Positions 16,513 through 26,750 of a stretch of 64,000 nucleotides of DNA are shown in pieces; the first letter of the stretch is position 1; each line of letters starts with the position of its first letter. The stretch covers positions 1,782,001-1,846,000 of the forward strand of contig NZ_CP102278.1 of NCBI RefSeq assembly GCF_025149915.1. Reading direction: 5' to 3'. The position numbers and the translations under genes were made by a program. This DNA is from Coprococcus eutactus. GTDB taxonomy: Bacteria > Bacillota > Clostridia > Lachnospirales > Lachnospiraceae. The notes under the pieces are model-generated. The model searched no databases. It saw only the letters and a list, made by a program, of their open reading frames with translations, and had not been told where the DNA came from.

Positions 16513-19098
16513 TCACTCAGACTGTAAAACATCGTTTTCAACTACAAATACACATAATGAAATTAAAACATACAAATCCAATATATTTTTTTCACTCATT
16601 CGTTGGAATCGAGCTTTTTCAAGCTCAATATCTATTTTATTTTTAAAATCGTCATATATATCCTTGAATGTTTCTACCCCACTTATTTTATCTAGTTCAA
16701 AACATAAATAATAATTATAATATACTGCAATAAATGTAGATCTGGAAATATCTTGTTTTTTTACAATTCTCTCCAGTAAAATTTCCCAAAGCAATGTCTT
16801 ATCCAGTTTTATATTAAGGCTCTTTATTATAGCATCTAATTCGCTATCATTTTGATACTCTCTTCCGCAAAGAGCATATACTTTTTCTTCTTCGGTAATG
16901 TCTTCTGCGGCTTTCTTTGGCTTCTTTATTTTTTTCCATTTGATATCCAAGCCTATACTTTTAAGCATCTCAACGTCATCTTGAAATAAATAGCCATTGT
17001 ATAATCCTCCGGTTTTTTTTCTAATCATTGCTTGCATTTCTTTCCCACTAATAAATGTATCGCTATTTGAATCTTCATATAATATTGTAAGAAGCTCCGC
17101 CAATTCGTTAATTTTTCTACTGCTTAACCATACGAATCTTTTATTTAATCGTTGTTCTATTAAGTCTATGATTAAGAAGAATTCTTTGTCATTTGAGCCT
17201 GTATATTTTTTTCTCAATTTTTCAGATAAACTCCATTTAACTATAGAATTTTCCTTGAAATATTTAATATTAGATAACTCTAATACCCTGTCTGCAACTT
17301 CATCTGACTCAGCTGCCTCCTTTATATCTTTTATTTCTCGCTTTAATGTGCTACTATCAACATTCTTTACATACTCTTCTTCTAAGCTTCCTGACCATAT
17401 TTCCATTGCATCACGTGCGTAAACCTCTTCGGACGATATAGCCGTTATAGATTTACCCTCATTGAACATAAAATCATACTCAGTACTCATTAAATAACTT
17501 CCAACCTCCGATGGTTCACGATCCAAAACACTTTCCATATATGAATTCTTATACCCGACAGTATCATTAGTCTCTCCACCTTTTATCGGATGAGTTATCT
17601 TCTCTTTGCTATTACTGCATTTAGCTATTATCTTCTCAGCCATATCTATTCTTTCTCCGGGAGTCAAGTTCAAATCCTTCCTATATAAGAAGTACAAATA
17701 TATCATTTCAGCATAATTTTTATAATTAATACCATCTCCTCTTGGTTCCGTCTCATAATCATTGCCTTCTCCTTTTCCGTTTCCTTGCAAACTTTTAATG
17801 TGTTTTTCCCTTTCATAACGATTTAATAAAAACTTCATAATGTTGTCACTGTAATAGTCTTCAAAAAGATACGCCTGCATGTCAGCACGTTTTCCAAACT
17901 CAGTTTCCACTTCCTTTGTATCTTCATTATAATGATCGTTCTTTTTTAAGGCCTCTGACATGTCAAACATAATGGCAAAATAATACAAATATTTTCTTGT
18001 GTTACCCCCATTACTCTTAAAATCTCCATTTGCCAAATCTTCACATAAATTCAATAACTTCATTTTACGGTTACGTTTCTTTAAAACATCACAATATCTT
18101 TCCTCTAATGTTTTCTTTTTACCCTCTCTGCTTATATAGCATAATGAATGCAACTGTTTCTTGAAATCTACATTAAGAGCAGCAACAAAATCTATAAATT
18201 CTACAACTGTATTTGCCGGATAGTCGTTATTAAATATGTTATATAGTAATTTAATATTTTCTATTACACTCACATTTGTAAATTCAAATCTCAGTTTACA
18301 CATAAGATTTTTCAGCTTAATGGTCGTTATTTCCTTCAAAATTATGTCCGAAATTATAATTGTTTCATTAGAATTAGAATCAACTATTTTCCCTTCTTTG
18401 GACATTAATACATATTTGTCAAAATTCTCAATAAGGCATTTTGTTTGTTTCAATGCTTGAGTTAAACTTCTATCAAAAATAGAATTATCTATTCTGGATA
18501 CAGCTAACTCAAGTTTCTTTTGACTGTCTGACTGTAAATCATACTGTTCCTTTTCGCTAGCATTCATTTTTTCTTCTGCCCATTCAATAATCTCTCCTGT
18601 ATTAAGTGTTTTGAAACCTTTACCGCCTCCCATAACAAACTTTTTCAATATAATTGTTCTGTTTTCATCATCTTTTTTTATATAAGTATCCGATTTTGTC
18701 AGGCGATGTATTATTCTGTTCATATAGTCACTTGTCATGGGAGTGTTTTTATATTCTTTATACAATATTGGCAAAAATTGATCACTTATTATTTCTGATC
18801 TGGTATGTATTGTTTTAATTACAGAATCATCTTTAATCAATTCATCAGGTGTTTTCTCAATTCCTACAGACTTACAAGCGCTTTCAAGTTCTATTCTTGC
18901 AGATGGAAGTCCACTATATCCACTTCTTCCCTTTTTGCGTGCTATATCATCTTTATCTTTTGCTTTCTTGTAAGCATTAAATCTATAAACTACATCCTCT
19001 CTGCCATATAATGACCTTATTTTTGACAGTTCTAAATTGATTTTTTCTCTGCGATTTTTCGTAAAATCATACATTTCCTCTGCTGCTGTGTTTTCCAT
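16513..19098 (-). CDS. Large protein of unknown function, 861 aa
   Basis: First gene of the leftward block, RBS GGAGG ten bases before ATG. The protein is charged, rich in Lys, Glu and Asn, and helical, with no signal or membrane segment until a weakly hydrophobic end (LYVLISLCVFVV). A glycine cluster VMGGGKGFKTL near residue 155 is not a standard P-loop. Long helical stretches suggest a scaffold or sensor. I recognise no family. Its place ahead of the PP2C-kinase pair makes it a probable substrate or partner. Confidence 0.85.
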   Translation of the reverse strand: MENTAAEEMYDFTKNRREKINLELSKIRSLYGREDVVYRFNAYKKAKDKDDIARKKGRSGYSGLPSARIELESACKSVGIEKTPDELIKDDSVIKTIHTRSEIISDQFLPILYKEYKNTPMTSDYMNRIIHRLTKSDTYIKKDDENRTIILKKFVMGGGKGFKTLNTGEIIEWAEEKMNASEKEQYDLQSDSQKKLELAVSRIDNSIFDRSLTQALKQTKCLIENFDKYVLMSKEGKIVDSNSNETIIISDIILKEITTIKLKNLMCKLRFEFTNVSVIENIKLLYNIFNNDYPANTVVEFIDFVAALNVDFKKQLHSLCYISREGKKKTLEERYCDVLKKRNRKMKLLNLCEDLANGDFKSNGGNTRKYLYYFAIMFDMSEALKKNDHYNEDTKEVETEFGKRADMQAYLFEDYYSDNIMKFLLNRYEREKHIKSLQGNGKGEGNDYETEPRGDGINYKNYAEMIYLYFLYRKDLNLTPGERIDMAEKIIAKCSNSKEKITHPIKGGETNDTVGYKNSYMESVLDREPSEVGSYLMSTEYDFMFNEGKSITAISSEEVYARDAMEIWSGSLEEEYVKNVDSSTLKREIKDIKEAAESDEVADRVLELSNIKYFKENSIVKWSLSEKLRKKYTGSNDKEFFLIIDLIEQRLNKRFVWLSSRKINELAELLTILYEDSNSDTFISGKEMQAMIRKKTGGLYNGYLFQDDVEMLKSIGLDIKWKKIKKPKKAAEDITEEEKVYALCGREYQNDSELDAIIKSLNIKLDKTLLWEILLERIVKKQDISRSTFIAVYYNYYLCFELDKISGVETFKDIYDDFKNKIDIELEKARFQRMSEKNILDLYVLISLCVFVVENDVLQSE

Positions 19099-19683
19099 AT
19101 CTTCGTTTCCTCCTTATAAATAGTTTTTTTTACCAACAACTCTTCCCCTGCGTTGCCTCTAATACTGAGCTACTGTAGTTTCTTCAGGCTTGATTAATTT
19201 ACTACTTTCTTACAGCTGTACAAGACTATGTAGCACATACAAGTCTTTGTTAATTTTATTACTCAAACTTCGCACATTAAAATGTGCCTATGCACCTTGA
19301 AAATTCAATAATAACTGGCATAAAAATAGCATGAAACCAATGGTTTTGGTATAATTGAGTTGTCAAAAAACAATTACAAACCAGAAGCTCATGCTATGAA
19401 TAAAAGTATAACACAAGTGACTCAAAATGATAAGCAGATTTCTAAATCTATCAAACCAATCTATCAAACCAGATAAATTTTCATTTTTTAAGCTGACAAC
19501 CGTTTTCTCATCTTAAATCAAACAACGCAGTATGAGCAAACCTATTATAGTGGTTCATATCAAAATTCCCCCTTCGGATCATGGAGCTTATAAGGTTCAT
19601 AATGTCAATATAAATAAACCACACCTACTGCTGAACAAAAATAATCATCAGTGTAGGTTCAAAAAGAAAGCGAGGTATACCTT
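19099..19683. other. Divergent intergenic region with insertion-sequence remnant
   Basis: No intact gene. From about 19300 the sequence resembles the end of an IS: a near-palindrome AAACCAATGGTTT, a TATAAT-like box, then ATG 19396 opening MNKSITQVTQNDKQISKSIK and stopping at 19476, as in a truncated transposase. Further right an imperfect stem (ACCTACTGCTGA at about 19624 with its complement at about 19648-19661) precedes the rightward operon. The region separates two divergent operons and probably holds both promoters, which I could not define. Confidence 0.4.
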
Positions 19684-20016
19684 ATGAAGAAACACACGAA
19701 GATTAAGTATCGAAACTATTTATCCGAGTTAAGGGTAGACAGGAAGCCTATATCACCGGATCTCCCTAGTTACAACCCGGAGTTTATTAACAGGGTATAT
19801 AACCCAAAGCCTCCTTTTATCACACATGAAGAATTCACAGCAGCTCTTAATGACAGGCTCGCAGCTGAGAACAGCTCATACGCAGAGAAGGAGATTGAAG
19901 AGATTAGACTTCAGAAACAAATTTCATCTGAGCTAGAGACAATCGAAAAGGAAAAGAACAAAATTGTAGATTTCATTGAGTATTTGTCTATCAAAAGCAA
20001 AGAAAAGGAGGACTGA
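19684..20016 (+). CDS. Hypothetical protein, 110 aa
   Basis: Starts after GCGAGGT. The N-terminal part is basic (MKKHTKIKYRNYL); the C-terminal half is a probable coiled coil (EKEIEEIRLQKQISSELETI). No family recognised. First of four rightward genes with short spacings, so probably part of the membrane/vWA complex encoded next. Confidence 0.7.
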   Translation: MKKHTKIKYRNYLSELRVDRKPISPDLPSYNPEFINRVYNPKPPFITHEEFTAALNDRLAAENSSYAEKEIEEIRLQKQISSELETIEKEKNKIVDFIEYLSIKSKEKED

Positions 20017-20018
20017 AC

Positions 20019-20942
20019 ATGAATAATCTTACGTCATCCCTAATCCTTGCTATTGCAATTGCAGTTGTATTTATCGTAATTTCTGCTGTTGCATATAAGC
20101 TACGTTTAAAAAACAAAAATACCCGGATCCTTAAGAAGATCCACAATAATGAATACAGTCTAGATGAATTGAAGGAGTATTATTATCAGTCACTCTCACG
20201 TATTAAAAAGACAGGAGCCAAAGCATATCTGGCAATGCCTATAGTATACGTATTATCTGATAGCAGCAACTACTTTGTCTCTCTAAACTCAATCTACCGC
20301 GAGAACGTTGCTATGTTGCTGATACTGACATTAACACTCAGTATCATCCTTGATCATACCCCGACTGCTATATCAGAGTACATATTCTCAAAAGAAAAGG
20401 AAAGCACAATATCAAAAAAAAATCAAAAATATATAGGAATTGCAATCGGTCTTCTGGTTGCTGTCATGTTTAGTTTTATAGTGATGCTTTTTCTAATAAG
20501 AGTGAACACCACAGATCTCGTATTTGAAGGCAGTAACGCAGACAAAACAGCCCAGACATCAATGATGATATTATGGACTGAGGTCGCTATCGGAACCACT
20601 ATCTCATCGTTTATATATAAGGCTATCCGGGATTTGATTCTGGTCCCTCGTTTGCTTAAGGCATTGAATTGCGAAACGGAAGTATTAGCAAATGCGCAGT
20701 TATCAAATGTGGAAGCACAGAAAACAGAGTTGGAAAAGTATGCAAATCAAGAAGTATCAGAGTCCGATAAGGTACACGAATCAAATATTCAGAAGATTTT
20801 GTCCGACGGTGCTCTCTTAGAAGCAATGTATCTCGCCAGAATACAAAATATATCGTCAAATAAGAATGCCAGATCCAGCAATAAAAGTGTTTCTTTGCCA
20901 TCTGATGTCAATGCATCCCAAAAGGAACACTCTATATCATAA
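20019..20942 (+). CDS. Membrane protein with cytosolic tail
   Basis: 307 residues. Hydrophobic segments near 7-27 (LILAIAIAVVFIVISAVAY), 95-115 (VAMLLILTLTLSIIL), 140-165 (IAIGLLVAVMFSFIVMLFLI) and 185-202 indicate four or more helices. A charged 90-residue tail follows (VEAQKTELEKYANQEVSESD). It starts two bases after the upstream stop with AAAGGAGG inside that gene. No family recognised; topology loosely recalls MotA/TolQ-like proteins but I see no defining motif. Confidence 0.75.
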   Translation: MNNLTSSLILAIAIAVVFIVISAVAYKLRLKNKNTRILKKIHNNEYSLDELKEYYYQSLSRIKKTGAKAYLAMPIVYVLSDSSNYFVSLNSIYRENVAMLLILTLTLSIILDHTPTAISEYIFSKEKESTISKKNQKYIGIAIGLLVAVMFSFIVMLFLIRVNTTDLVFEGSNADKTAQTSMMILWTEVAIGTTISSFIYKAIRDLILVPRLLKALNCETEVLANAQLSNVEAQKTELEKYANQEVSESDKVHESNIQKILSDGALLEAMYLARIQNISSNKNARSSNKSVSLPSDVNASQKEHSIS

Positions 20943-20975
20943 GTCAATTTAACCAACAGAAGGAGGAAATTCACC

Positions 20976-22301
20976 ATGATGAACACAAACAAGGAATCCA
21001 ACAAAACAAGAGCTCTCGTAGCCGCCATTATCCTGTGCATCTCACTTCTTTTCACAACAGGATGCAGCAGTGCCGATGTAACCAATGACGTCAAATCAGC
21101 GCTCGGCATGGAAGTAGCCGCAGTCTCACATACCGTATATGTCGTGGACCAGACGAAGTATAGTGCCAAATACGACCTGAACCAGCTTCTCAGCAAAACA
21201 ATCTCAGAAAATTACGCCGCATATGACTCGACATCAACAATCATAAGACTTGACGGTGATGCCAAGGTCGTAGATCATCTGACTTATACGAACAATGGCA
21301 AAGGAGGCGGCGCTACTTGGAAGGAGAAAGACAAGCTGGAAGCTACTAATAGTGTCATAAAAAGCATCATCAACAATACATCTCCTGTTGCAGACGAAGT
21401 CAACGTATTGAAAGCTATTCGGCTGGCTTGTGACGAACTCCAAACGTACGACGATGGTATAAAACGAATCGTGATTGTCTCTAGCATGATACAGACCGTG
21501 GACCCCCTTAATATGGCAGGCGGCCTTGACGCATATTCTGATTCCGATACCATTAACGAAACCGTTGCTGACCTTAGTAATATTCATGAGCTGCCTGATA
21601 TGAGAAGCATAGAGTCAGTAACGGTGTATGGCCTCGGTCATGTAGATACCACCAGCGGAGAACAAGCTGAACTTTCACAACTTGACTCTACAAACCTCCA
21701 AGCGCTGTGGCTAGCTATATTTGAATCCTGCGGATGCGGATGCTCTGACGTGACCTTCAAGACTAACACACCGGATGGTGCACCCCTAGACATAGACTAT
21801 CCCTCTGTGACTCCGGTTACAGCAAGCGATATAGGCAATCATTTTGTTTATGCTGATACTACAACAAACGAATCCATAAACCTCAAGGATGATGTACTGT
21901 GTTTTAACGATGTGTCATTATCGTTTCAGCCTGACTCTGCGGAACTGATTACTTCTGAAAACGAGGCGTTGAAAGTCTTGTCACCGGTGATCAGCTATGC
22001 AACCAGTCAGGATGTAACAATCGCCGTATTTGCGTCAACTGCATGGTCAGACGATAAAGAAGCCTTATATGACTTATCATCCGCTCGTGCAAACACAGTA
22101 AAAACGTTGCTGATCAAAGCCGGTGTACAAGAAGAATCTATACGCTGTTATCCTCTCGGTTATGATTTGAACCCTTTTAAATGTGACTGCTTCAATTCAT
22201 CCGGAAAATGGGATGAAGACAACGCAAAGAAAAACAGAGTCGTTTATATAACCGATGCAAGTTCAGCTGTTGCAAATGTCTTCTATCAAAATCTTGACTA
22301 G
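20976..22301 (+). CDS. OmpA-like domain lipoprotein
   Basis: 441 residues. Signal peptide with lipobox LLFTTGC (lipidated Cys30). The middle part resembles a vWA-like fold (HTVYVVDQTKYSAKYDLNQL ... IKRIVIVSSMIQTVDP). The C-terminal segment from about 310 is OmpA-like: LSFQPDSAELIT, VTIAVFASTAW and LSSARANTVKTLLIKAGV, the pattern that binds peptidoglycan in OmpA/MotB proteins. It would sit outside the membrane, linking wall or surface to the membrane proteins encoded alongside. OmpA domains on lipoproteins are uncommon in Gram-positive genomes. Confidence 0.8.
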   Translation: MMNTNKESNKTRALVAAIILCISLLFTTGCSSADVTNDVKSALGMEVAAVSHTVYVVDQTKYSAKYDLNQLLSKTISENYAAYDSTSTIIRLDGDAKVVDHLTYTNNGKGGGATWKEKDKLEATNSVIKSIINNTSPVADEVNVLKAIRLACDELQTYDDGIKRIVIVSSMIQTVDPLNMAGGLDAYSDSDTINETVADLSNIHELPDMRSIESVTVYGLGHVDTTSGEQAELSQLDSTNLQALWLAIFESCGCGCSDVTFKTNTPDGAPLDIDYPSVTPVTASDIGNHFVYADTTTNESINLKDDVLCFNDVSLSFQPDSAELITSENEALKVLSPVISYATSQDVTIAVFASTAWSDDKEALYDLSSARANTVKTLLIKAGVQEESIRCYPLGYDLNPFKCDCFNSSGKWDEDNAKKNRVVYITDASSAVANVFYQNLD

Positions 22302-22331
22302 TTACATCCACTAAAACATATGTGTAAAAAA

Positions 22332-22371
22332 GGCGGCATAGCACAACAGAAGCTATAACGTGCATGCCGCC
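22332..22371. other. Intercistronic stem-loop
   Basis: GGCGGCAT at 22332-22339 pairs with ATGCCGCC at 22364-22371, ten bases before the RBS of the vWA gene. No T-run follows, so it is more likely an mRNA-stability or attenuation structure than a terminator. Confidence 0.5.
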
Positions 22372-22386
22372 TAGAATGGAGGAACT

Positions 22387-23784
22387 ATGAACAAACGACG
22401 TATCTCATCAAATGTGTTGAATTGGCTTAATACATTCAAACGTAACAGAAAAATCAGTTCTGGCAAAAAGATTACGAATATAGAATTGAGATATTATGCT
22501 GAAATGTTATTTCCGGCACTCATATCTGTGATTGCAGGATATTATCTCTGGAGGTATAAGCTGGCATCACTGTATTCAACCGAGATTCCAAACTTTCTAC
22601 TTGTAAGCGCGCTCTTTTTTGCAATTACAGCTGTTTACACCATGCTGATCGGTATAACGGAGATTCTCAGAGGTCGTATATATTCTCAATCAGATTGTCT
22701 GTCATTCAAGAAGGTGTTAATAATTGTTGTGGTTGGAAGCATCTGCACCGGAATTATTGCCGGAGTCTGTGAAATACTATATGAGCTTAACGGAACAGAC
22801 TACGATGTTGATATTGCTCAAGAAACCATGCTCGTGATAGATGATAGCAGTTCTATGAAAACTTCCGATAAAAATGATAGAAGATTGACTGCTGCAAACG
22901 AGCTTCTTGAACATATAGACGGGAATCGCAAAGTGGGCCTAATACGTTTTTCAAAAGATATTCATTGCTATATTCCAATGGACTATCTTAAAGTGAACAA
23001 AAGCACATTAAATCATGAGTTGGAAAACAAAGCCAAAGAAGGAGGCACCGATATTAATGACGCATTATATGCGGTTCTGAATGCCTTTGACAAAGTCGGT
23101 ACAGCTACAGGAAGCCGAAGTGTCATACTCCTGACCGATGGGAAATCCACAACCAATGTTGATGAAGAATACTTGATAAATAGAGCCAACAGCATGAACA
23201 TACAAATAAACGTAATTTCATTGGGAAATCACACAGATAAAGCCTTTATTAAACGGATAACCTCGAGTACCGGTGGCAAAGCAGCCAAGACCTCTAGTGA
23301 CTTCTATCTAGATGCAGCGTATGGAGTATTTCTTGGTTCCCATATAGAGAGATGTCTCTTGGTTCCATTGATCGTCGGTTATCACACGGCAGGTCAGATT
23401 TTACTCCAAATACTTCTGATCGCCATAATCTGCATTGCTTCACAGGCGGTACCAACAATATTGCTCCGATATCATTCGTATATTAACTGGCATATAAAGT
23501 TGTCACCTGTCATGATATTGATCGGAGCAGCGTCATTAGCCATCCGAGATGCATCATTTTCAGCAATCTGCTTTTTGCTTGTACTCTATCTCATGCCATT
23601 TTTCAAAGGAAGAGTAAAAGCACGGAAGTTGAAAATACGGCACAAAAAAAAGCCGCATAAATCAAGAAGTATTCCACGTTACACACGAGATAAAGGGTAT
23701 GAAATGATGGAATATTATGAATCGCATAACATCTACGATAAGAACATAGGTGCCTTTGAAAACCGCAATCACTACACACGGTAA
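22387..23784 (+). CDS. Membrane-anchored vWA domain protein
   Basis: 465 residues. Three hydrophobic segments precede residue 135, a vWA domain spans about 146-320 with a complete MIDAS (DDSSS at 152-156, T221 in GGTDI, D251 in LLTDGKS), and three more hydrophobic segments follow to about 405, then a basic tail (RHKKKPHKSRS). Arrangement resembles BatA-type vWA membrane proteins. The MIDAS should bind a metal and a partner acidic residue. Last gene of the rightward block; a likely partner is the OmpA-like lipoprotein. Confidence 0.85.
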   Translation: MNKRRISSNVLNWLNTFKRNRKISSGKKITNIELRYYAEMLFPALISVIAGYYLWRYKLASLYSTEIPNFLLVSALFFAITAVYTMLIGITEILRGRIYSQSDCLSFKKVLIIVVVGSICTGIIAGVCEILYELNGTDYDVDIAQETMLVIDDSSSMKTSDKNDRRLTAANELLEHIDGNRKVGLIRFSKDIHCYIPMDYLKVNKSTLNHELENKAKEGGTDINDALYAVLNAFDKVGTATGSRSVILLTDGKSTTNVDEEYLINRANSMNIQINVISLGNHTDKAFIKRITSSTGGKAAKTSSDFYLDAAYGVFLGSHIERCLLVPLIVGYHTAGQILLQILLIAIICIASQAVPTILLRYHSYINWHIKLSPVMILIGAASLAIRDASFSAICFLLVLYLMPFFKGRVKARKLKIRHKKKPHKSRSIPRYTRDKGYEMMEYYESHNIYDKNIGAFENRNHYTR

Positions 23785-23845
23785 TTTGAAATTTGTCCGC
23801 TTTAGACATTGTTGTTGTCTCTTCTACAACCTTTCAAAATATGGT

Positions 23846-23885
23846 GCTGTCGCTTTTAACGAATGAACTTTCGTGAAGCGGCAGC
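23846..23885. terminator. Bidirectional stem-loop between convergent operons
   Basis: GCTGTCGCTT and ACGAA arms pair with TTCGT and AAGCGGCAGC across a five-base loop, in the 167-base gap between the convergent vWA and TIR genes. T-rich sequence on the plus side (TTGTTTTAATCC) is modest. A terminator role is likely from location. Confidence 0.6.
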
Positions 23886-23951
23886 CCCTTGTTTTAATCC
23901 TAATACCATACGCTCTCTTCCACTCACATGATTCTTTTAAGTTGTCATTAA

Positions 23952-26408
23952 TCATACAGTGACTGTTTCTCCAGGATTTACCATAAGTATTTTCTGTACT
24001 TTATCCTTTTCTTCTTTATATTTTCGGTTATTCGGATACCAATTGGTAAGTTCGCTCCACACTTCATACGATTTTTGAAGTAATTCCTTGTTTACATTTG
24101 CCTTGAGAATAGGACGATTGTCTTCAGTTTCATCAACAGCTTCAATAACCATCGCTGCCTGGAAATAGCATATTGCCACTTTAACATAGTCCTGTTCTTC
24201 ATGAGTAAGAAACCCAGCATCTCTATATAATCTTGCGGCCTTATAGAAATATGTTCTCTTATCATCATATTTTTTTGCTTTTTCCATAAGCGCACCAATT
24301 CTCATATAAGCCCGGGCTAAGTCACGCTTTACCGCTACCCAATCTGTCCTTAATGCTTCTTCTAGTAATTCGTTGCTTATTTTGCATGAATCTTCATAAT
24401 AATCTAATGCCTTTTTCATATCTTGCTTTTCCAAAATAACGCCAAGCCAATAATAACTGTCAGACATATCTCTCCTATCCAATATTGTATTTGTTTCATA
24501 AGCCAACTCTTCTCTGATCCTAAGTGATTCTTCAAGGAAATCCTTTGCATCAGATATATTGTCATTTGCTGTAATTCTCCCCAGCCGAACATAACATGAA
24601 GCTAAATCTCTTTTAGCCTCGATTGTTTGTATTTCCTCCGCTATTTTTTCAAAAATATCCAATGATGCTTCATAAAATTCTTTCGCTTTGTTAAGCACTC
24701 CTACTTTGCTTAAAACGTCTCCCATATTGCTACTGCTTATGGCAACCTCTCTCCTTATACTTGCCTCTACTACATTTGTCTCACCAACAAGCTCTTTAAG
24801 AATTTTATCTCTTTCAATATAATAAAGTGACGCTTTATCTGTATTGCCTGACATATAAAATATATTACCAACCGAAGAATAATTTCTACACAAATCCAGC
24901 CTTGTTTTCATACTGCTATCCTCGGTTAATAATGCTTGTCTAACCTCCAGTGATTTAATATACCATTTTAATGACTCGGAGAACCTCCCTGCAATCTCTA
25001 ATTCACGGGCATGACTATAGTAAATGTCTCCAATTAGAGATTTATACTTGTGCATCCCTGAGTCATTATAAATTTCCTCACAACTTTTTTTCAGCATATC
25101 ATAATGAAATGTTGATAAAATTATATATCCCGACTCTGACAAATAATTTGCATAAACCAATGATGCATTTATATACAATTCTGCAACATCTTCAACTGTT
25201 CCATCATCATTCGTATACAAAACTGATTCATTTTTATCTTTTGTTTTTTTATACTGTTTTTTCCAATAACCCACTAATTTCCCTTGCCACTTGATAGCCT
25301 CCTCATAATTTCTCTCTACACCTTCACCCGTACGATACATCGAAACCAATTTTTCCATAGCCTCCGCCAATCCGCAATTCGCTGCATCCTCTATCAGGGT
25401 AACTGCACGTTCACGGTCCACTTCAACATCAATTCCACCCAAGTACGCCAGTCCTATAAGAAAACTATGCTCCGCAGAATTATCAATTTCTCTGACTCCC
25501 ATATCCCAAATCGCGGAAATCAAAAATCTTCTCATCATATCATCATTGTTGGGATCGACACATAAAGGAATATCCGGATATAGTTTTTCCAATTCAGATC
25601 GATTTGTCTTTTCCATTTCTACAGGTAAAATATTTACATCAGTTTTTTTTGCCGTAGGATATTCTTCTTTCATTACATAATTCACCCCACCAAAACTACC
25701 CGGTAACAAAAGATTTGGAGTTACAACCAAAACAAACAGACCACTATTTTGTAATGTCTCTTTGATATTCTCCCTGTAATCTTCACCTATAGTCAAAAAT
25801 TCATCGTACCAAATTGCTACATCCCTGTAATATTTGTTTTTATGTATCAGGCGCATTAATTCCTGAGCACATTTTCTGTCTGCTTTTCTGTAAGAAAGAA
25901 ATATATAAGCGTCAAATTCATTTTTAATTTTCTTCGTCATTTCATCACCGAGTAAAATATCAGACAGATGCTTTTCAAGCTTTTCTTCATAACTGATGGC
26001 AGTTGTATCTCTTTGTGTTTTATCCAAATACTGCATATCTCCGAATTTTCTTGCAAACAATCCCTCCAAGCCTCGCTCTTGAATTAAAGGAAGTACAGGG
26101 ATCTTATTCTTTAATGCAAGTGGAAAATCTTTATCCATAGCAATTGATGGTTTTGTCAGCAGATTTGTAGTTACCGGTATAACAAAAAGCTGCATAGATA
26201 AAAGATCAGTTTCACGCTCCTGTTCCGGAATAGATGAAGCATTATCATAAAAATAAACTGCACAGTTTTGCTTATCCAGAATTTCATTTCTTACGGGCTC
26301 AAAATACATATCAAAATCATCTGGATGACAGCAAAAATATACTCTTGGTTTCCCTTGATTTGTTGAGTCCCCTCTGGTCTTAAATTGTATATGGTTTTCC
26401 TTCTCCAT
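23952..26408 (-). CDS. Double TIR-SEL1/TPR protein
   Basis: 818 residues, RBS GAGGATAAAAA. TIR-like 1 at about 20-155 (PRVYFCCHPDDFDMYFEPV); TIR 2 at about 165-300 (FDAYIFLSYRKADRKCAQEL, AIWYDEFLTIGEDYRENI, VMKEEYPTA with a Glu at the catalytic position). SEL1 repeats follow at about 320-390 (AYLGGIDVEVDRERAVTLIE, YRTGEGVERNYEEAIKW), then TPRs to 800. The layout matches the broken gene at 7172-8420, whose second TIR is lost. Repeat-bearing TIR proteins often deplete NAD when triggered. Last gene of the NACHT operon. Confidence 0.85.
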   Translation of the reverse strand: MEKENHIQFKTRGDSTNQGKPRVYFCCHPDDFDMYFEPVRNEILDKQNCAVYFYDNASSIPEQERETDLLSMQLFVIPVTTNLLTKPSIAMDKDFPLALKNKIPVLPLIQERGLEGLFARKFGDMQYLDKTQRDTTAISYEEKLEKHLSDILLGDEMTKKIKNEFDAYIFLSYRKADRKCAQELMRLIHKNKYYRDVAIWYDEFLTIGEDYRENIKETLQNSGLFVLVVTPNLLLPGSFGGVNYVMKEEYPTAKKTDVNILPVEMEKTNRSELEKLYPDIPLCVDPNNDDMMRRFLISAIWDMGVREIDNSAEHSFLIGLAYLGGIDVEVDRERAVTLIEDAANCGLAEAMEKLVSMYRTGEGVERNYEEAIKWQGKLVGYWKKQYKKTKDKNESVLYTNDDGTVEDVAELYINASLVYANYLSESGYIILSTFHYDMLKKSCEEIYNDSGMHKYKSLIGDIYYSHARELEIAGRFSESLKWYIKSLEVRQALLTEDSSMKTRLDLCRNYSSVGNIFYMSGNTDKASLYYIERDKILKELVGETNVVEASIRREVAISSSNMGDVLSKVGVLNKAKEFYEASLDIFEKIAEEIQTIEAKRDLASCYVRLGRITANDNISDAKDFLEESLRIREELAYETNTILDRRDMSDSYYWLGVILEKQDMKKALDYYEDSCKISNELLEEALRTDWVAVKRDLARAYMRIGALMEKAKKYDDKRTYFYKAARLYRDAGFLTHEEQDYVKVAICYFQAAMVIEAVDETEDNRPILKANVNKELLQKSYEVWSELTNWYPNNRKYKEEKDKVQKILMVNPGETVTV

Positions 26409-26422
26409 TTTTTATCCTCGTC

Positions 26423-26683
26423 TTATATCAAAAAATCTTTTTCATATATGTTTTTAAGTTTCCCCTTTTCAATCAATTCATCCAATGTATACATTTGATA
26501 AAATCCAACGCACCCTTCTCCTGACCTATCAACAAACATCACTTCGTGCGATTCTAAATCTACAATAGAATTTCTAAAATTTAAAAATGCCACCTCATTG
26601 TTGTATAAATAACATATATCTCCAATCCAGCCAACAGGATACCATTCATTAAAATCACTTACTTGTTCTAATTTTTCTTGCAA
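26423..26683 (-). CDS. Hypothetical protein, 86 aa, possible truncated gene
   Basis: Reads MQEKLEQVSDFNEWYPVGWI ... GFYQMYTLDELIEKGKLKNI. The only start is TTG at 26683 with no clear RBS, and a stop lies a few codons upstream, so it may be the remaining C-terminal part of a longer gene. The FLNF and VDLESHEVMFVD strands loosely suggest a SUKH-like fold but the resemblance is weak. It sits 14 bases before the TIR gene. Confidence 0.4.
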   Translation of the reverse strand: MQEKLEQVSDFNEWYPVGWIGDICYLYNNEVAFLNFRNSIVDLESHEVMFVDRSGEGCVGFYQMYTLDELIEKGKLKNIYEKDFLI

Positions 26684-26750
26684 GATGATTGCTCTTGTAC
26701 TTATGAATCATACAACTTTCTTCTTTTTCTTGAGTGACTTAACAATGATT

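Noticed and set aside
19684..23784. Zorya-type defence system (MotA-like plus OmpA-like proteins)
   Set aside because: The OmpA-like protein is a lipoprotein, the membrane protein lacks clear MotA features, and no ZorC/ZorD-like helicase is present.
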